In this document: in pieces, positions 1 through 8,084 of the stretch
Position numbering within the stretch: position 1 is the stretch's first letter
Layout: every line of letters begins with the position of its first letter
From: Armatimonadota bacterium
Lineage (GTDB): Bacteria; Armatimonadota; UBA5829
Direction of reading: 5' to 3'
Length of the DNA: 36,117 nt
NCBI GenBank assembly: GCA_012522575.1
Contig: JAAYKE010000047.1
Span: 1 to 36,117 of the forward strand
Program-made: the position numbers and the translations under genes
The notes under the pieces: model-generated
Database searches by the model: none
Told to the model about the DNA's origin: nothing
The model's input: the letters and a program-made list of their open reading frames with translations, nothing else

Positions 1-1
1 A

Positions 2-166
2 CACGGGATGAAGGTGGCTGAGGCCGCTTTGAAAGATGTGCCTGAGCCCCGCGATGAAGCGCTTATGGAGATCAAGGCGCGAATCGACAAAGGGGAATAT
101 AAGGTTAGCGGCGCTGAGATAGCTGAAATGATGCTGAGACGCAGAGCGGCTGATAAGATAAGATAG
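2..166 (+). CDS. flgM: FlgM-like anti-sigma-28 factor, C-terminal part (cut by window start)
   Basis: The open frame enters from the left edge and ends at a TAG, leaving about 54 residues. The visible part carries a pattern like that of the FlgM C-terminus: an acidic helix, then KARIDKGEYKVSGAEIAEMM, then a basic tail ending RAADKIR. In the family this C-terminal half binds and inhibits the flagellar sigma factor FliA/SigD. The start and N-terminal half lie outside the window, so the call rests on the C-terminal pattern alone. No other flagellar gene is visible. The gene stands 101 bases before parA on the same strand. Confidence 0.6.
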   Translation, partial: HGMKVAEAALKDVPEPRDEALMEIKARIDKGEYKVSGAEIAEMMLRRRAADKIR

Positions 167-195
167 ACGGACGTCTAGTATATATGGTCAATTCG

Positions 196-223
196 GCTTT
201 ATCGTCTATGTGGCGGATAAAGC
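196..223. repeat. Inverted repeat between flgM and parA
   Basis: GCTTTATC (196-203) and GATAAAGC (216-223) are perfect 8-base inverted arms around a 12-base spacer. There is no T tract after it, so it is a weak terminator at best. It could instead be an operator or a hairpin in the parA leader. It begins 30 bases after the flgM stop and ends 44 bases before the parA start. Confidence 0.4.
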
Positions 224-267
224 AGAGTATCTATCGAGCAGAAATAATTGTGCGATAGGGGAACAGG

Positions 268-1044
268 ATGTCGTTGATATTTGCTGTTGTAAATCAGAAG
301 GGTGGAGTTGGCAAGACGACTACGGCGGTTAACGTCGCGGCGTGTTTGGCGGCTTTAGGCGAGAAGTCGCTGCTGGTGGATATTGACCCGCAGGGAAACG
401 CGACAAGCGGAGTTGGAGTTATAAAATCGGAACTCAATGCCTGCATGTATGACGTTCTGATTAATGAAGTTCCTATAGAACAGGTGATTTTGGAGACAGA
501 GACTCCAGGGCTGTTCCTCGCTCCGGCCAAACTAGACCTTGCGGGCGCGGATATTGAACTGATGTCTACCATGTCGAGGGAGACGAAACTCAAACAGGCT
601 CTTGAGCAAGTCAGCGATAGGTACGAGTATATTATGATCGATTGCCCGCCATCGCTGGGGCTGCTCACTGTGAATGTTTTGACTGCGGCTCAGTATGTGA
701 TACTGCCGATTCAGTGTGAATACTATGCACTAGAAGGCATAAGCCAATTGCTAAAGACAGTTGAGTTGGTAAATCAGCATCTAAACCCGGGTCTGGAAGT
801 TGCAAAAGTTCTGCTGACGATGTTCGATTATCGAACGAATCTATCTCAACAGGTGGTAGATGAGGTGAGAAGGTTCTTTGGTGAGCGAGTATCCCCGGTG
901 CTTGTGCCTAGAAATGTAAGATTAAGCGAGGCTCCCAGTCACGGGCAGCCAATATTGACCTATGACCCCAAATCTAAAGGGGCGGAAGCGTATATGAAGT
1001 TTGCTGCGGAGGTTGCTACCTTTGGAAAAGAAAGGTCTCGGTAA
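268..1044 (+). CDS. parA: ParA/Soj chromosome-partitioning ATPase
   Basis: This is the Walker-type ATPase of the ParABS system, which moves and separates replicated origins together with ParB-parS. The 258-residue length is normal for chromosomal Soj. The deviant Walker A motif KGGVGKTT is at residues 11-18, the Walker A-prime segment DIDPQGN at 38-44, and the Walker B segment YIMIDCPPS around 121-129. There is no N-terminal HTH extension, as expected for the chromosomal rather than the plasmid type. The ATG is preceded by AGGGG at a suitable distance. The 3' end overlaps parB by 23 bases, so the pair is co-transcribed and probably translationally coupled. Confidence 0.95.
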   Translation: MSLIFAVVNQKGGVGKTTTAVNVAACLAALGEKSLLVDIDPQGNATSGVGVIKSELNACMYDVLINEVPIEQVILETETPGLFLAPAKLDLAGADIELMSTMSRETKLKQALEQVSDRYEYIMIDCPPSLGLLTVNVLTAAQYVILPIQCEYYALEGISQLLKTVELVNQHLNPGLEVAKVLLTMFDYRTNLSQQVVDEVRRFFGERVSPVLVPRNVRLSEAPSHGQPILTYDPKSKGAEAYMKFAAEVATFGKERSR

Positions 1045-1894
1045 AGGATTGGGAGCCTTGATCCCGATGGCGGACAAGGAAGTGAACTCGGGTGCGGTAT
1101 CAGAGGTGGATTTGGAGCGAATTAGCGCGAATCCATATCAGCCTCGCAAAGATTTCGACGATGAGAAATTCCGAGAGTTAGTCAACTCGGTTCGGGTTCA
1201 CGGGGTTCTTCAACCGGTAGTTGTCCGCTCCAAGGGAGAAGGCAACTATGAACTGGTAGCCGGTGAACGACGCCTCAGAGCAGCAAAAGCCGCTGGTTTG
1301 TCGAGAATACCGGTAGTGGTGCGGGAGCTTACAAATGAGCAAAGTTTACAGGTAGCGCTCGTCGAAAACCTCCAAAGAGAAGATATAAACTCAATTGATG
1401 CGGCATTGGCTTATAAACGCTTAACTGAGGAGTTTAAGCTGTCACAGGAAGACCTCGCGTTCGCTGTTGGAAAGAGCCGGTCAACGGTGGCTAATACAAT
1501 GAGACTGCTCGGCCTGCCGGATGCTGTGAAAACTGCTCTCAAAAAGGGTAGGATAGCGGAGGGGCATGCAAGGGCGATCCTTTCAATTGAAGGCGACCCG
1601 GACAGGGTGGAGCTATGCAAGCGAATCGCCGACGCGGGTCTGTCTGTCAGGGATGCCGAACTGTTAGCTAGGGAATGGAACAGAGATGTCGACAAGCAGA
1701 GCGAAAATGTTTCACGTGAAACATTACTCGCGGACCAGGATCCGAATTTGCTGGAAGCCGAAGCACAGCTTCGCCGGTTGTATGGAACCAAGGTGTCGAT
1801 TATGCAGGGCAAGGATCGAGGTCGGATTGTGATGGAATACTACTCCGATGATGATCTCGAACGCCTGTTAATTATGTTGTGTGGGAAGACTTAG
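1022..1894 (+). CDS. parB: ParB/Spo0J centromere-binding CTPase
   Basis: ParB binds parS, spreads as a CTP-dependent sliding clamp and stimulates ParA. I chose the TTG at 1022 because it gives the standard family start MEKKGLGKGLGALIP and sits 9 bases after GCGGAGG (1006-1012); an earlier TTG at 1001 lacks such support. Visible parts are the N-terminal domain with ANPYQPRKDF, the CTP-binding arginine patch GERRLRA (residues 81-87), the ENLQREDIN segment (115-123), a helix-turn-helix at about 140-165 and a C-terminal dimerisation region. Length is 290 residues, normal for the family. The gene contains a perfect parS site. Its 3' end overlaps the convergent permease gene by 23 bases. Confidence 0.95.
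   Translation: MEKKGLGKGLGALIPMADKEVNSGAVSEVDLERISANPYQPRKDFDDEKFRELVNSVRVHGVLQPVVVRSKGEGNYELVAGERRLRAAKAAGLSRIPVVVRELTNEQSLQVALVENLQREDINSIDAALAYKRLTEEFKLSQEDLAFAVGKSRSTVANTMRLLGLPDAVKTALKKGRIAEGHARAILSIEGDPDRVELCKRIADAGLSVRDAELLAREWNRDVDKQSENVSRETLLADQDPNLLEAEAQLRRLYGTKVSIMQGKDRGRIVMEYYSDDDLERLLIMLCGKT
1708..1723. promoter_or_regulatory. parS centromere site inside parB
   Basis: TGTTTCACGTGAAACA is a perfect 16-bp palindrome and matches the canonical bacterial parS consensus exactly. It lies inside parB and encodes part of an ENVSRET stretch, which is a known way for parB genes to carry parS. It should be a ParB nucleation site. It suggests the window lies on the chromosome, probably near the origin, although dnaA, rsmG and mnmG are not in view. 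Confidence 0.95.
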
Positions 1895-3017
1895 GTTTTG
1901 AGGTCTCATCGACCGGTGTTTGGTTGTCATCCGCTTGATCATTCCTGAGCTGTGGAATTAACTCCAGCATCAGCACGCGAATGGTTGCGCCTACTGGCAC
2001 CGCAAGTATCATCCCTGTAATGCCCATCAAGGACCCACCCACCATTAAGGCAAGAATACTCCAGGGTAAGCTCAGCCCTACGGATCCGCCTAATATCCGA
2101 GGAGCAATAAAGTTGTCAAACAAGACGTTGTTTTGCAGGGTCATGGCGATGAGTACAGCAATGACGTATCCGGCGGATGGATTGGCTGCATACGCCACAA
2201 TTCCGGTAGAGAGCATAATAATCATTGAGCCGATATAAGGTATCGGCGAGACCAGCCCTGCAATCAAACCTAGAACCAGCGAGTATGGCATCCGGAAAAT
2301 AAGTGCGAGAATTAGTGCTGTAACTGCCCCGTATAACACAGCTACTACTATCGCTCCTCTCACGTATGAGTTGAGAACCGATGCTATGGTATCAATGATC
2401 CCGATCATGCGCTCTTTGTGCGCCTTCGGCAACAGGCGATAAAATGCAGCACACTGCGAATTCCAGTTGATAAGCAGCCAAACGGTCACCAGTGGAACTA
2501 TGACAAGCCAGGTCACCTTGCTTGCTACGGAAAGGACAAAGCGGCTTACAATGGTGAGGGCAGAGGTCGAAAATATGTGGATTTGATCCGGAAATTGCCG
2601 TAAAAGCTCCGATGCTGAAGTTGGAAGGCTGACTCGTTTCAAAATAGTTGCCTGGCTAGCTAGAAAGTGGTCGACACCTTTTTCGAGTGATCTAGCGTAT
2701 TGTGGCATGTTTCGTGCCAAATCTGCACCTTGTGAGACTAGTTGGGGAACAAGTAGGAATACAACGGCGGCGAAAACGGCTACAAACAGCGTGCTGGTTA
2801 GTATCACAGCCATCAGGCGAGACAGACCTTTATTTTCCAAACGAACCAACAGCGGATTCAGTAAAAATGCAATAAATAAAGCAAGAAGGAACGGTCCCAA
2901 TGACGAAATAATAGGGCTGAAAAGCCATTGCAAGTGCTCTACAAGCAGGTATCCAGCCAACAAGCCCACCAATATCCCAGCCCATCCGGTTACACGTCGC
3001 CAACTCTTCTCCGTCAT
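1872..3017 (-). CDS. AI-2E family (PerM-like) membrane permease
   Basis: This 381-residue integral membrane protein has the AI-2E/PerM layout: two or three N-terminal helices (about residues 10-90), a soluble middle part (about 90-155) and a C-terminal bundle of helices. The C-terminal segment includes NFIAPRILGGSVGLSLPWS and a GGSLMGITGMILAVPVGA stretch, both characteristic of the family. Members are proposed transporters; some act in ion/proton antiport, and the substrate here is unknown. The tail after about residue 355 is polar and rich in N, D, T and K. The start follows a GGAAAGG element. The gene is convergent with parB, and the two overlap by 23 bases. Confidence 0.85.
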   Translation of the reverse strand: MTEKSWRRVTGWAGILVGLLAGYLLVEHLQWLFSPIISSLGPFLLALFIAFLLNPLLVRLENKGLSRLMAVILTSTLFVAVFAAVVFLLVPQLVSQGADLARNMPQYARSLEKGVDHFLASQATILKRVSLPTSASELLRQFPDQIHIFSTSALTIVSRFVLSVASKVTWLVIVPLVTVWLLINWNSQCAAFYRLLPKAHKERMIGIIDTIASVLNSYVRGAIVVAVLYGAVTALILALIFRMPYSLVLGLIAGLVSPIPYIGSMIIMLSTGIVAYAANPSAGYVIAVLIAMTLQNNVLFDNFIAPRILGGSVGLSLPWSILALMVGGSLMGITGMILAVPVGATIRVLMLELIPQLRNDQADDNQTPVDETSKPKSSHTT

Positions 3018-3215
3018 TTGCGTTTCATCCTTTCCGTGTTATCCTCTTATCGCTTACGACGATATAACTCTCCTCATACACATAAACTAACACACAATGG
3101 CAAGACGAAATGGCTAAAAGATATAGACACATGTCTACATGCGTTCGTTATTCTAAATTACGTTTTGTTCTGCATAAAAGATTCGCTAAAACCTCTGTGT
3201 TTCCTGCACAACCAT

Positions 3216-3244
3216 TTGACCTGAACTTTCCTACGCAATACCAT
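3216..3244 (+). promoter_or_regulatory. Putative promoter giving a leaderless mtaB mRNA
   Basis: TTGACC (3216-3221), a 17-base spacer and TACCAT (3239-3244) are followed by exactly six bases and then the mtaB ATG at 3251. The -35 matches the sigma-70 consensus at 5 of 6 positions and the -10 at 4 of 6. There is no Shine-Dalgarno sequence before the ATG, so transcription may start at or next to the start codon. Confidence 0.45.
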
Positions 3245-3250
3245 GTTACT

Positions 3251-4555
3251 ATGCCAACAGTTGCTTATTGCACGCTTGGGTGTAAAGTCAACCAATATGA
3301 GACCGAGAAGATCCGCCAGGCGCTGGAGCAAGCCGGATTTACTACCGTGCCGTTCAACACCCCTGCGGATATCTATCTTGTTAACACCTGCTCAGTTACC
3401 GCTGTAGCCGATAGCAAGTCACGCTCAGCCATTCGAAGGGCTTTGAAGTTGAATCCGTCAGCAGTAGTTTTTGTAACTGGATGTTATGCCGAGTTGGAGC
3501 CTGATTTTATTCGTAACGCACTTGGCATAAATCATATTATCTCTAACCTCGATAAAGAAACTGCTGCACAGAAGATTATTGCACAGTTTAATACAGATAG
3601 TTCGGTACAGTCTATTGTCTGTGCGACTGAAAAGCCAGTTCCGCAGTTGCGTATCAGGACTCGAGCTGTCGTCAAGGTCCAGGATGGTTGTGACCAATTC
3701 TGTTCGTACTGTATAATCCCGCACGCTCGAAGCATCAAGTCCTCCAGATGCATAGCCGATGTGGAGCAGGAAATCCGGAGCCTGGCGACATTCGGCTATA
3801 AAGAGGTTGTGTTAACAGGGATACGTCTGGGTAGTTATGAATCGGATGATTCCCAAGTGGACGGTTCCAAATATCACGCTCAAAAAAAGCTGCCCGATCT
3901 GATCACCGCGGTGGCGGAAATTGACGGTATCGAGCGAATACGTCTCAGTTCGATAGAGCCGTGGGAGGTTGATGAGGCTCTGTTGGAAGCGATGAAGTCG
4001 GCGAAAGTGTGTCGCCATCTGCATATCCCGTTGCAGAGTGGTGATGATGAGGTGTTGAAATTGATGAATCGGCCCTACACAGCCGAGCAATATCGTCAAA
4101 CGGTCGATGCCGTCAGGTCTCAGATTCCCGACATAGGGATCACTACCGATGTTATTGTCGGATTTCCCGGCGAATCAGAACGTGCGTTCGGCAATACGTG
4201 CGCGCTTATCGAGGATATCGGATTCTCCCGGATTCACGTATTTCGATATTCTCCTCGTGAAAGGACGCCTGCGGCCACAATGCCCGGCCAGGTGCATGCG
4301 GAAGAAAAAAAGCAGAGTGCCGAGAAACTTATCTCAATTGGCATAGACGGACAACGCCGGTTTGCCAAATCGCTTATTGGTAAATCAGCCAGTGTTCTGG
4401 TCGAAAGACAGGTGTCGGGGTCTAATCATCTTGCCGGCTTTACCGATAATTATGTCGAAACCCGTTTTCCCGGGGATATCAGCCTGCGTGGGCAGGTGGT
4501 TTCGGTGAAGATCGTGGCAGTCGATCAGAACTGTGCAATAGCAACGATGCAATGA
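3251..4555 (+). CDS. mtaB: MtaB, tRNA ms2t6A methylthiotransferase (radical SAM)
   Basis: MtaB methylthiolates t6A37 of tRNA to ms2t6A using two [4Fe-4S] clusters. The N-terminal MTTase domain holds three cysteines for the auxiliary cluster (C11 in TLGCKVNQYE, C47 in NTCSVT, C78 in TGCYAE). The radical-SAM motif CxxxCxxC is at C147/C151/C154. A C-terminal TRAM-type region for tRNA contact covers roughly residues 370-434. I chose the ATG at 3251 because the family starts right at the VAYCTLGCKVNQYE segment; the longer frame from 3110 adds 47 residues that do not look like the family. The resulting 434 residues is a normal length. No Shine-Dalgarno is visible. The HIT gene follows after 15 bases. 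Confidence 0.92.
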   Translation: MPTVAYCTLGCKVNQYETEKIRQALEQAGFTTVPFNTPADIYLVNTCSVTAVADSKSRSAIRRALKLNPSAVVFVTGCYAELEPDFIRNALGINHIISNLDKETAAQKIIAQFNTDSSVQSIVCATEKPVPQLRIRTRAVVKVQDGCDQFCSYCIIPHARSIKSSRCIADVEQEIRSLATFGYKEVVLTGIRLGSYESDDSQVDGSKYHAQKKLPDLITAVAEIDGIERIRLSSIEPWEVDEALLEAMKSAKVCRHLHIPLQSGDDEVLKLMNRPYTAEQYRQTVDAVRSQIPDIGITTDVIVGFPGESERAFGNTCALIEDIGFSRIHVFRYSPRERTPAATMPGQVHAEEKKQSAEKLISIGIDGQRRFAKSLIGKSASVLVERQVSGSNHLAGFTDNYVETRFPGDISLRGQVVSVKIVAVDQNCAIATMQ

Positions 4556-4570
4556 AGGGGGTCAAATACA

Positions 4571-4915
4571 ATGGACGACTGCATTTTCTGTAAGATCGCC
4601 GCCGGAACCATAGGAACACTTGCTTATGAGGACGATGAGGTGGCGGCGTTTGATGATCTCAATCCACAAGCGCCGGTTCACGTTTTAATTGTTCCCAAAA
4701 AGCACATCACACGCATTTCGGATGTGACCGATGGCCCCGATGCCTGTTTAATGGGCAAAATTCTTGTAGTTGCCAATCGGATCGCGGCTGAGCGGGGAAT
4801 ATCGGCAGATGGCTACCGGATCGTGATTAATTGCAACGAAGGCGCCGGCCAATCGGTATGGCATGTGCATTTTCACTTGCTAGGCGGCCGTCAGATGGGT
4901 TGGCCACCGGGTTAG
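4571..4915 (+). CDS. HinT-like HIT family nucleotide hydrolase
   Basis: This is a 114-residue histidine-triad protein of the HinT/PKCI branch, which hydrolyses AMP-lysyl and other purine nucleoside phosphoramidates. The N-terminal CIFC (C4, C7) is the usual zinc-type pair. The catalytic triad HxHxH is H98, H100 and H102 in WHVHFHLLGGR. The length is normal and the protein appears complete. AAGGGGG lies just upstream of the ATG. The spacing of 15 bases from mtaB points to co-transcription. The physiological substrate cannot be read from sequence. Confidence 0.92.
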   Translation: MDDCIFCKIAAGTIGTLAYEDDEVAAFDDLNPQAPVHVLIVPKKHITRISDVTDGPDACLMGKILVVANRIAAERGISADGYRIVINCNEGAGQSVWHVHFHLLGGRQMGWPPG

Positions 4916-4938
4916 CAGGGTGAATCGTGGATGAAAAC

Positions 4939-4968
4939 TTGACACTATGGTGGCACAACGGGTATAAT
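4939..4968 (+). promoter_or_regulatory. Strong sigma-70-type promoter for rpsU-yqeY
   Basis: TTGACA (4939-4944), an 18-base spacer and TATAAT (4963-4968) match both consensus hexamers perfectly. It lies 23 bases after the HIT stop and 173 bases before the chosen rpsU start, so the mRNA would carry a leader of roughly 165 nt. It is the clearest promoter in the window and suits a ribosomal protein gene. Confidence 0.8.
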
Positions 4969-4987
4969 TCTGTTAGACGCAAAAGTA

Positions 4988-5077
4988 GGCAACAAGCAAC
5001 GTATGTGGACCAGCGGATTTGGCGAAATAGTTGCTGCACTTAACTCAATCGCTTGAAGATAGTATAGCAGCGTTGCC
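4988..5077 (+). promoter_or_regulatory. Repeated complementary segments in the rpsU leader
   Basis: GGCAAC (4988-4993) and AGCAAC (4995-5000) are close direct repeats. GTTGCT (5030-5035) and GTTGCC (5072-5077) are their complements. GGCAAC pairs fully with GTTGCC and AGCAAC with GTTGCT, and the shared GCAAC/GTTGC core lets partners be swapped. This could allow two alternative leader folds. It is a hand-found pattern with short arms and has not been folded. Confidence 0.35.
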
Positions 5078-5141
5078 AATCCTCTCCCGACACTGACGCG
5101 GTGCTACCTGCCCGATACTGTCGATGGAGGAGGGATCATGG

Positions 5142-5321
5142 TTGGCACGGGTTCAAGTAAAACCTAATGAAAGTTTGGACAGCGCTCTGAAGCGATTCAA
5201 AAAAGCGCTTCAGCAGACCGGTGTTCTGAAAGAAGCTCGTGAGCACGAACACTACGAGAAGCCGAGCGACAAAAGGCGAAAAGCCGAGGCCGCACGGCGC
5301 CGGAAAATGCGAAGAGCATAA
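5142..5321 (+). CDS. rpsU: Ribosomal protein bS21
   Basis: bS21 is a small, basic 30S protein near the mRNA exit and anti-Shine-Dalgarno region. I chose the TTG at 5142 because it yields [20 protein letters not shown], the expected family start, and follows the strong ribosome-binding sequence GGAGGAGGG (5126-5134) by seven bases. The ATG at 5124 overlaps that ribosome-binding site and would add six atypical residues. The product is 59 residues with a strongly basic tail ending RRRKMRRA, as in the family. The next gene is yqeY, a classic rpsU neighbour, starting 5 bases downstream. Confidence 0.92.
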   Translation: MARVQVKPNESLDSALKRFKKALQQTGVLKEAREHEHYEKPSDKRRKAEAARRRKMRRA

Positions 5322-5326
5322 AGTCC

Positions 5327-5785
5327 ATGAGCGGACCTATGTCGTTAATTGAACAGCTTCTGCAAGATCAGAAGTTGGCTATGAAAGCTAAGGATGAGTT
5401 GAGACTGGCAACCATCCGGCTTCTGCGATCATCGGTGAGCTACGCCCAAATTAATAAAGGCGAAAAGCTCACCGATGATGAAGTTTTAGAGGTGCTTTCT
5501 CGCGAGGCCAAGCGGCGCAGGGAGGCTATAGATGCCGCTGCTTCCGGGCAAAGATATGACATTGTCGAAAAAGAGCGGGCGGAGCTGGAAGTGATCAATT
5601 CCTATCTGCCCAAGCAACTTGATGAGGCTGAAATAGAAGCTATTGCACGCGAAATTGCGGCACAGGTCGATGCTGTCGAGCTTAAAGATCGAGGCAAGGT
5701 TATGGGGCCGTTGATGCAGAAAATTCGCGGTAGGGCGGATGGTAAAGTTGCAGGCCAGGTAGTCGAGAGGATATTGCGAGGCTGA
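5327..5785 (+). CDS. yqeY: YqeY-like GatB/YqeY domain protein
   Basis: This is a stand-alone YqeY protein, homologous to the C-terminal tail domain of the amidotransferase subunit GatB that handles tRNA. The role of free YqeY is not firmly known. The sequence has the family pattern: MSLIEQLLQDQKLAMKAKD start, an RLATIRLL helix, a basic KRRREAI segment, INSYLPKQLDE in the middle, and the terminal GKVMGPLMQKIRGRADGK with a VVERIL ending. The first ATG at 5327 gives 152 residues. A second in-frame ATG at 5339 gives the more typical start MSLIEQ; neither has a strong ribosome-binding site. It is translationally close to rpsU. Confidence 0.9.
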   Translation: MSGPMSLIEQLLQDQKLAMKAKDELRLATIRLLRSSVSYAQINKGEKLTDDEVLEVLSREAKRRREAIDAAASGQRYDIVEKERAELEVINSYLPKQLDEAEIEAIAREIAAQVDAVELKDRGKVMGPLMQKIRGRADGKVAGQVVERILRG

Positions 5786-5849
5786 GGCCAGCGTATCGGA
5801 CAGGCGTCCATACCATCTGGGCAGCCCGCCTGCCCCTTGGCTTTTCTAA

Positions 5850-8084
5850 ATGAAACCCTTTATGCCCCTAATTATCCGACGCGCAAAAAAGAATTCCGAT
5901 AAAAACGCGCGACCTAGAAGAGTAGACCTCAAAAGGGCAGGACTCGCCTTTATCACAATCGCCATCTTGTCTGTTCTGCTGTCGATACATATGCTGCCCA
6001 GCAGGATAGATCTCAAAGTTGGAGATGTCTCGGCTGACGAAATCATTGCTCCGAAGGCGGCGAAATACGTTGATTCCACTGAAACAAGGCTACGGAAAAC
6101 GAAAGCTGCGGCCAGCGTAGGAAAGGCCTACGATATTTTGCCCGGCGCCGAAGATCAGGCCGTAGCAACCCTGCAGACTATTTTTTCCACCATCGAATTT
6201 GTGCGACAAAATCATACCTCTCAATCGGCAGAGGCACAACTGGCAATAGTGCGTGACCGAATGGGAGCTGCACTGGGAGCGCGCATACCTGACTCCACAT
6301 TGCTATCATTGCTTGCCATAGATGCCGCCTCTTTGCGCCAGATAGAAGATGAATCCCTAAAAATCGTTAGCGCTGCAATGACCAAGGAGATCAAGGATCA
6401 TCCATCTGATGTTCGAAGTGCGCAAAATTCCGCGTCTGCCGCAGCTAGAATGCTGATTTCCGACCCGCAGAAAGCAAGCCTGACAAGCCAGCTTGTTAGC
6501 GACTCGATCAAACCCAACCGAATCTACAATCCAATGCGCACCATCGATTTGCAGGAGGCTGCGCAGGCTCGAGTGCGGCCACACTACCGGCTTATTGCCC
6601 GCGGCGAGGTGATTTTGGCCAGGGGTGAACCCGTCCTGGAGGAGCATCTGGAGAAACTTCAGGCGTTGGGCTTGCGTAATCCGCAGATCGACTATGGCAC
6701 GGTCAGCTCTCTGACTGCGCTTGTTATGCTTGCGGTATTGTTGGTCGGCGCATATCTGGCAAGATATTACCCGGAAGTATATCACAACACAAAAGCTCTG
6801 CTGCTGCTTGCGCTTCTAGCTGTGATCGGCACCCTTGCGCTGCGCATCAGCGGCAGTATGTTGGGTATCAATCTTACCCTCGATCAGGTAGGATATCTGG
6901 GCGTGCTTTGGGTAGTAACGGTAGGCATGCTTGTTAGCGCATTAGTCAACCCGCAGGTTTCGGTGGTGATCGCGGCTTTGCTGTCGATCGTATTGTCACT
7001 AATGCTCAATGGAGAACTGCGCTTTGCCGTCAGCGGATTTATGACGGCGATAGTCGGTATTTTGGGCGTAGCCGACATCAGGGATCGCACGCATCTCGCA
7101 CGCGCGGTCGGTATGCTGGCCGGGGCAGGGGTGGTATTAGTCTGGGTCACAGGCGGGCTTGCCAACGATTCTTATTACAATATACGCATGGGCACGGTAT
7201 GGGCGGGGTTGATCGTGCCGATAGGAGCGGGCGCGGTCTTTCTGATTGGCACGGTTCCTCTGGAAAGACTCTTTGGGCTGACCACTCATCTTTCCCTGCT
7301 CGAACTCGCCGATACAAATAAACCACTGCTGAGAAGGCTGGTGATGGAAGCCCCGGGGACCTATACGCACAGCATAGCTGTCGGACATCTGGCAGAGGCT
7401 GCAGCGGAGGCTATCGGAGCGGATTCGCTGATGGCCAGGGTAGCGTCATATTATCACGATATAGGCAAGATCCGAAGGCCGCACTTCTTTGTGGAAAATC
7501 AGAATTTAGAGAATGTGCACGACCGCATTAATCCCACGCTGTCCGCCCTTGTGATAACCTCACATATAAAAGACGGGGTCGATATCGCCCGCGAATATAA
7601 ACTGCCCAGGGTTGTTATAGAGGTTATCAGCCAGCATCACGGCACATCCCTTGTTCAGTATTTCTATGAACAGGCGATTGGCGTCCAGGATTCTGCCAGC
7701 GGATTGGAGAGCCAGTTCCGATATAATGGCCCTAAGCCCAAATCTAAGGAAGCGGCATTGATAATGCTTGCGGATTCGGCGGAGGCGGCTTCCAGGGCGA
7801 TGTCGAAGCCTACCAGGGCTACTATAGAGTTGATTGTGAACAAAGTTGTGGCCGAAAAGCTTCGTGACGGGCAGCTCGACGAGTCGGATTTGACGTTTAA
7901 GGAAGTGAGCAAGATCGCTGAGGCGTTCACAAAGGCCCTCACCGGCACACTGCACGCCCGCATTGATTATGCCGAAGTACTGGACAGGAAAACGAGCAAT
8001 GGAGATTCTGATTCAAAACCAGCAGCCGGCAAGGGTGAAAATCACCAGGCTGAGGAACAGCGCTCTCAAAGTGCTGCAAGCTGA
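5850..8084 (+). CDS. PgpH-like 7TM-HD family c-di-AMP phosphodiesterase (putative)
   Basis: The 744 residues follow the PgpH/YqfF layout. There is one N-terminal membrane helix (about 30-48), a large extracellular region (about 50-280) typical of the 7TMR-HD extracellular domain, a block of seven or so membrane helices (about 283-475) and a cytoplasmic HD domain. The HD residues are seen as H507 in YTHSIAVGHLAE and H536-D537 in SYYHDIGKIRRPHFF. In Listeria and Bacillus relatives the HD domain hydrolyses c-di-AMP, so that activity is inferred here. No ribosome-binding site is seen before the ATG at 5850. After the usual family end (near ARIDYAEV) the protein continues as a polar tail whose DNA also encodes the start of ybeY. 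Confidence 0.9.
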   Translation: MKPFMPLIIRRAKKNSDKNARPRRVDLKRAGLAFITIAILSVLLSIHMLPSRIDLKVGDVSADEIIAPKAAKYVDSTETRLRKTKAAASVGKAYDILPGAEDQAVATLQTIFSTIEFVRQNHTSQSAEAQLAIVRDRMGAALGARIPDSTLLSLLAIDAASLRQIEDESLKIVSAAMTKEIKDHPSDVRSAQNSASAAARMLISDPQKASLTSQLVSDSIKPNRIYNPMRTIDLQEAAQARVRPHYRLIARGEVILARGEPVLEEHLEKLQALGLRNPQIDYGTVSSLTALVMLAVLLVGAYLARYYPEVYHNTKALLLLALLAVIGTLALRISGSMLGINLTLDQVGYLGVLWVVTVGMLVSALVNPQVSVVIAALLSIVLSLMLNGELRFAVSGFMTAIVGILGVADIRDRTHLARAVGMLAGAGVVLVWVTGGLANDSYYNIRMGTVWAGLIVPIGAGAVFLIGTVPLERLFGLTTHLSLLELADTNKPLLRRLVMEAPGTYTHSIAVGHLAEAAAEAIGADSLMARVASYYHDIGKIRRPHFFVENQNLENVHDRINPTLSALVITSHIKDGVDIAREYKLPRVVIEVISQHHGTSLVQYFYEQAIGVQDSASGLESQFRYNGPKPKSKEAALIMLADSAEAASRAMSKPTRATIELIVNKVVAEKLRDGQLDESDLTFKEVSKIAEAFTKALTGTLHARIDYAEVLDRKTSNGDSDSKPAAGKGENHQAEEQRSQSAAS

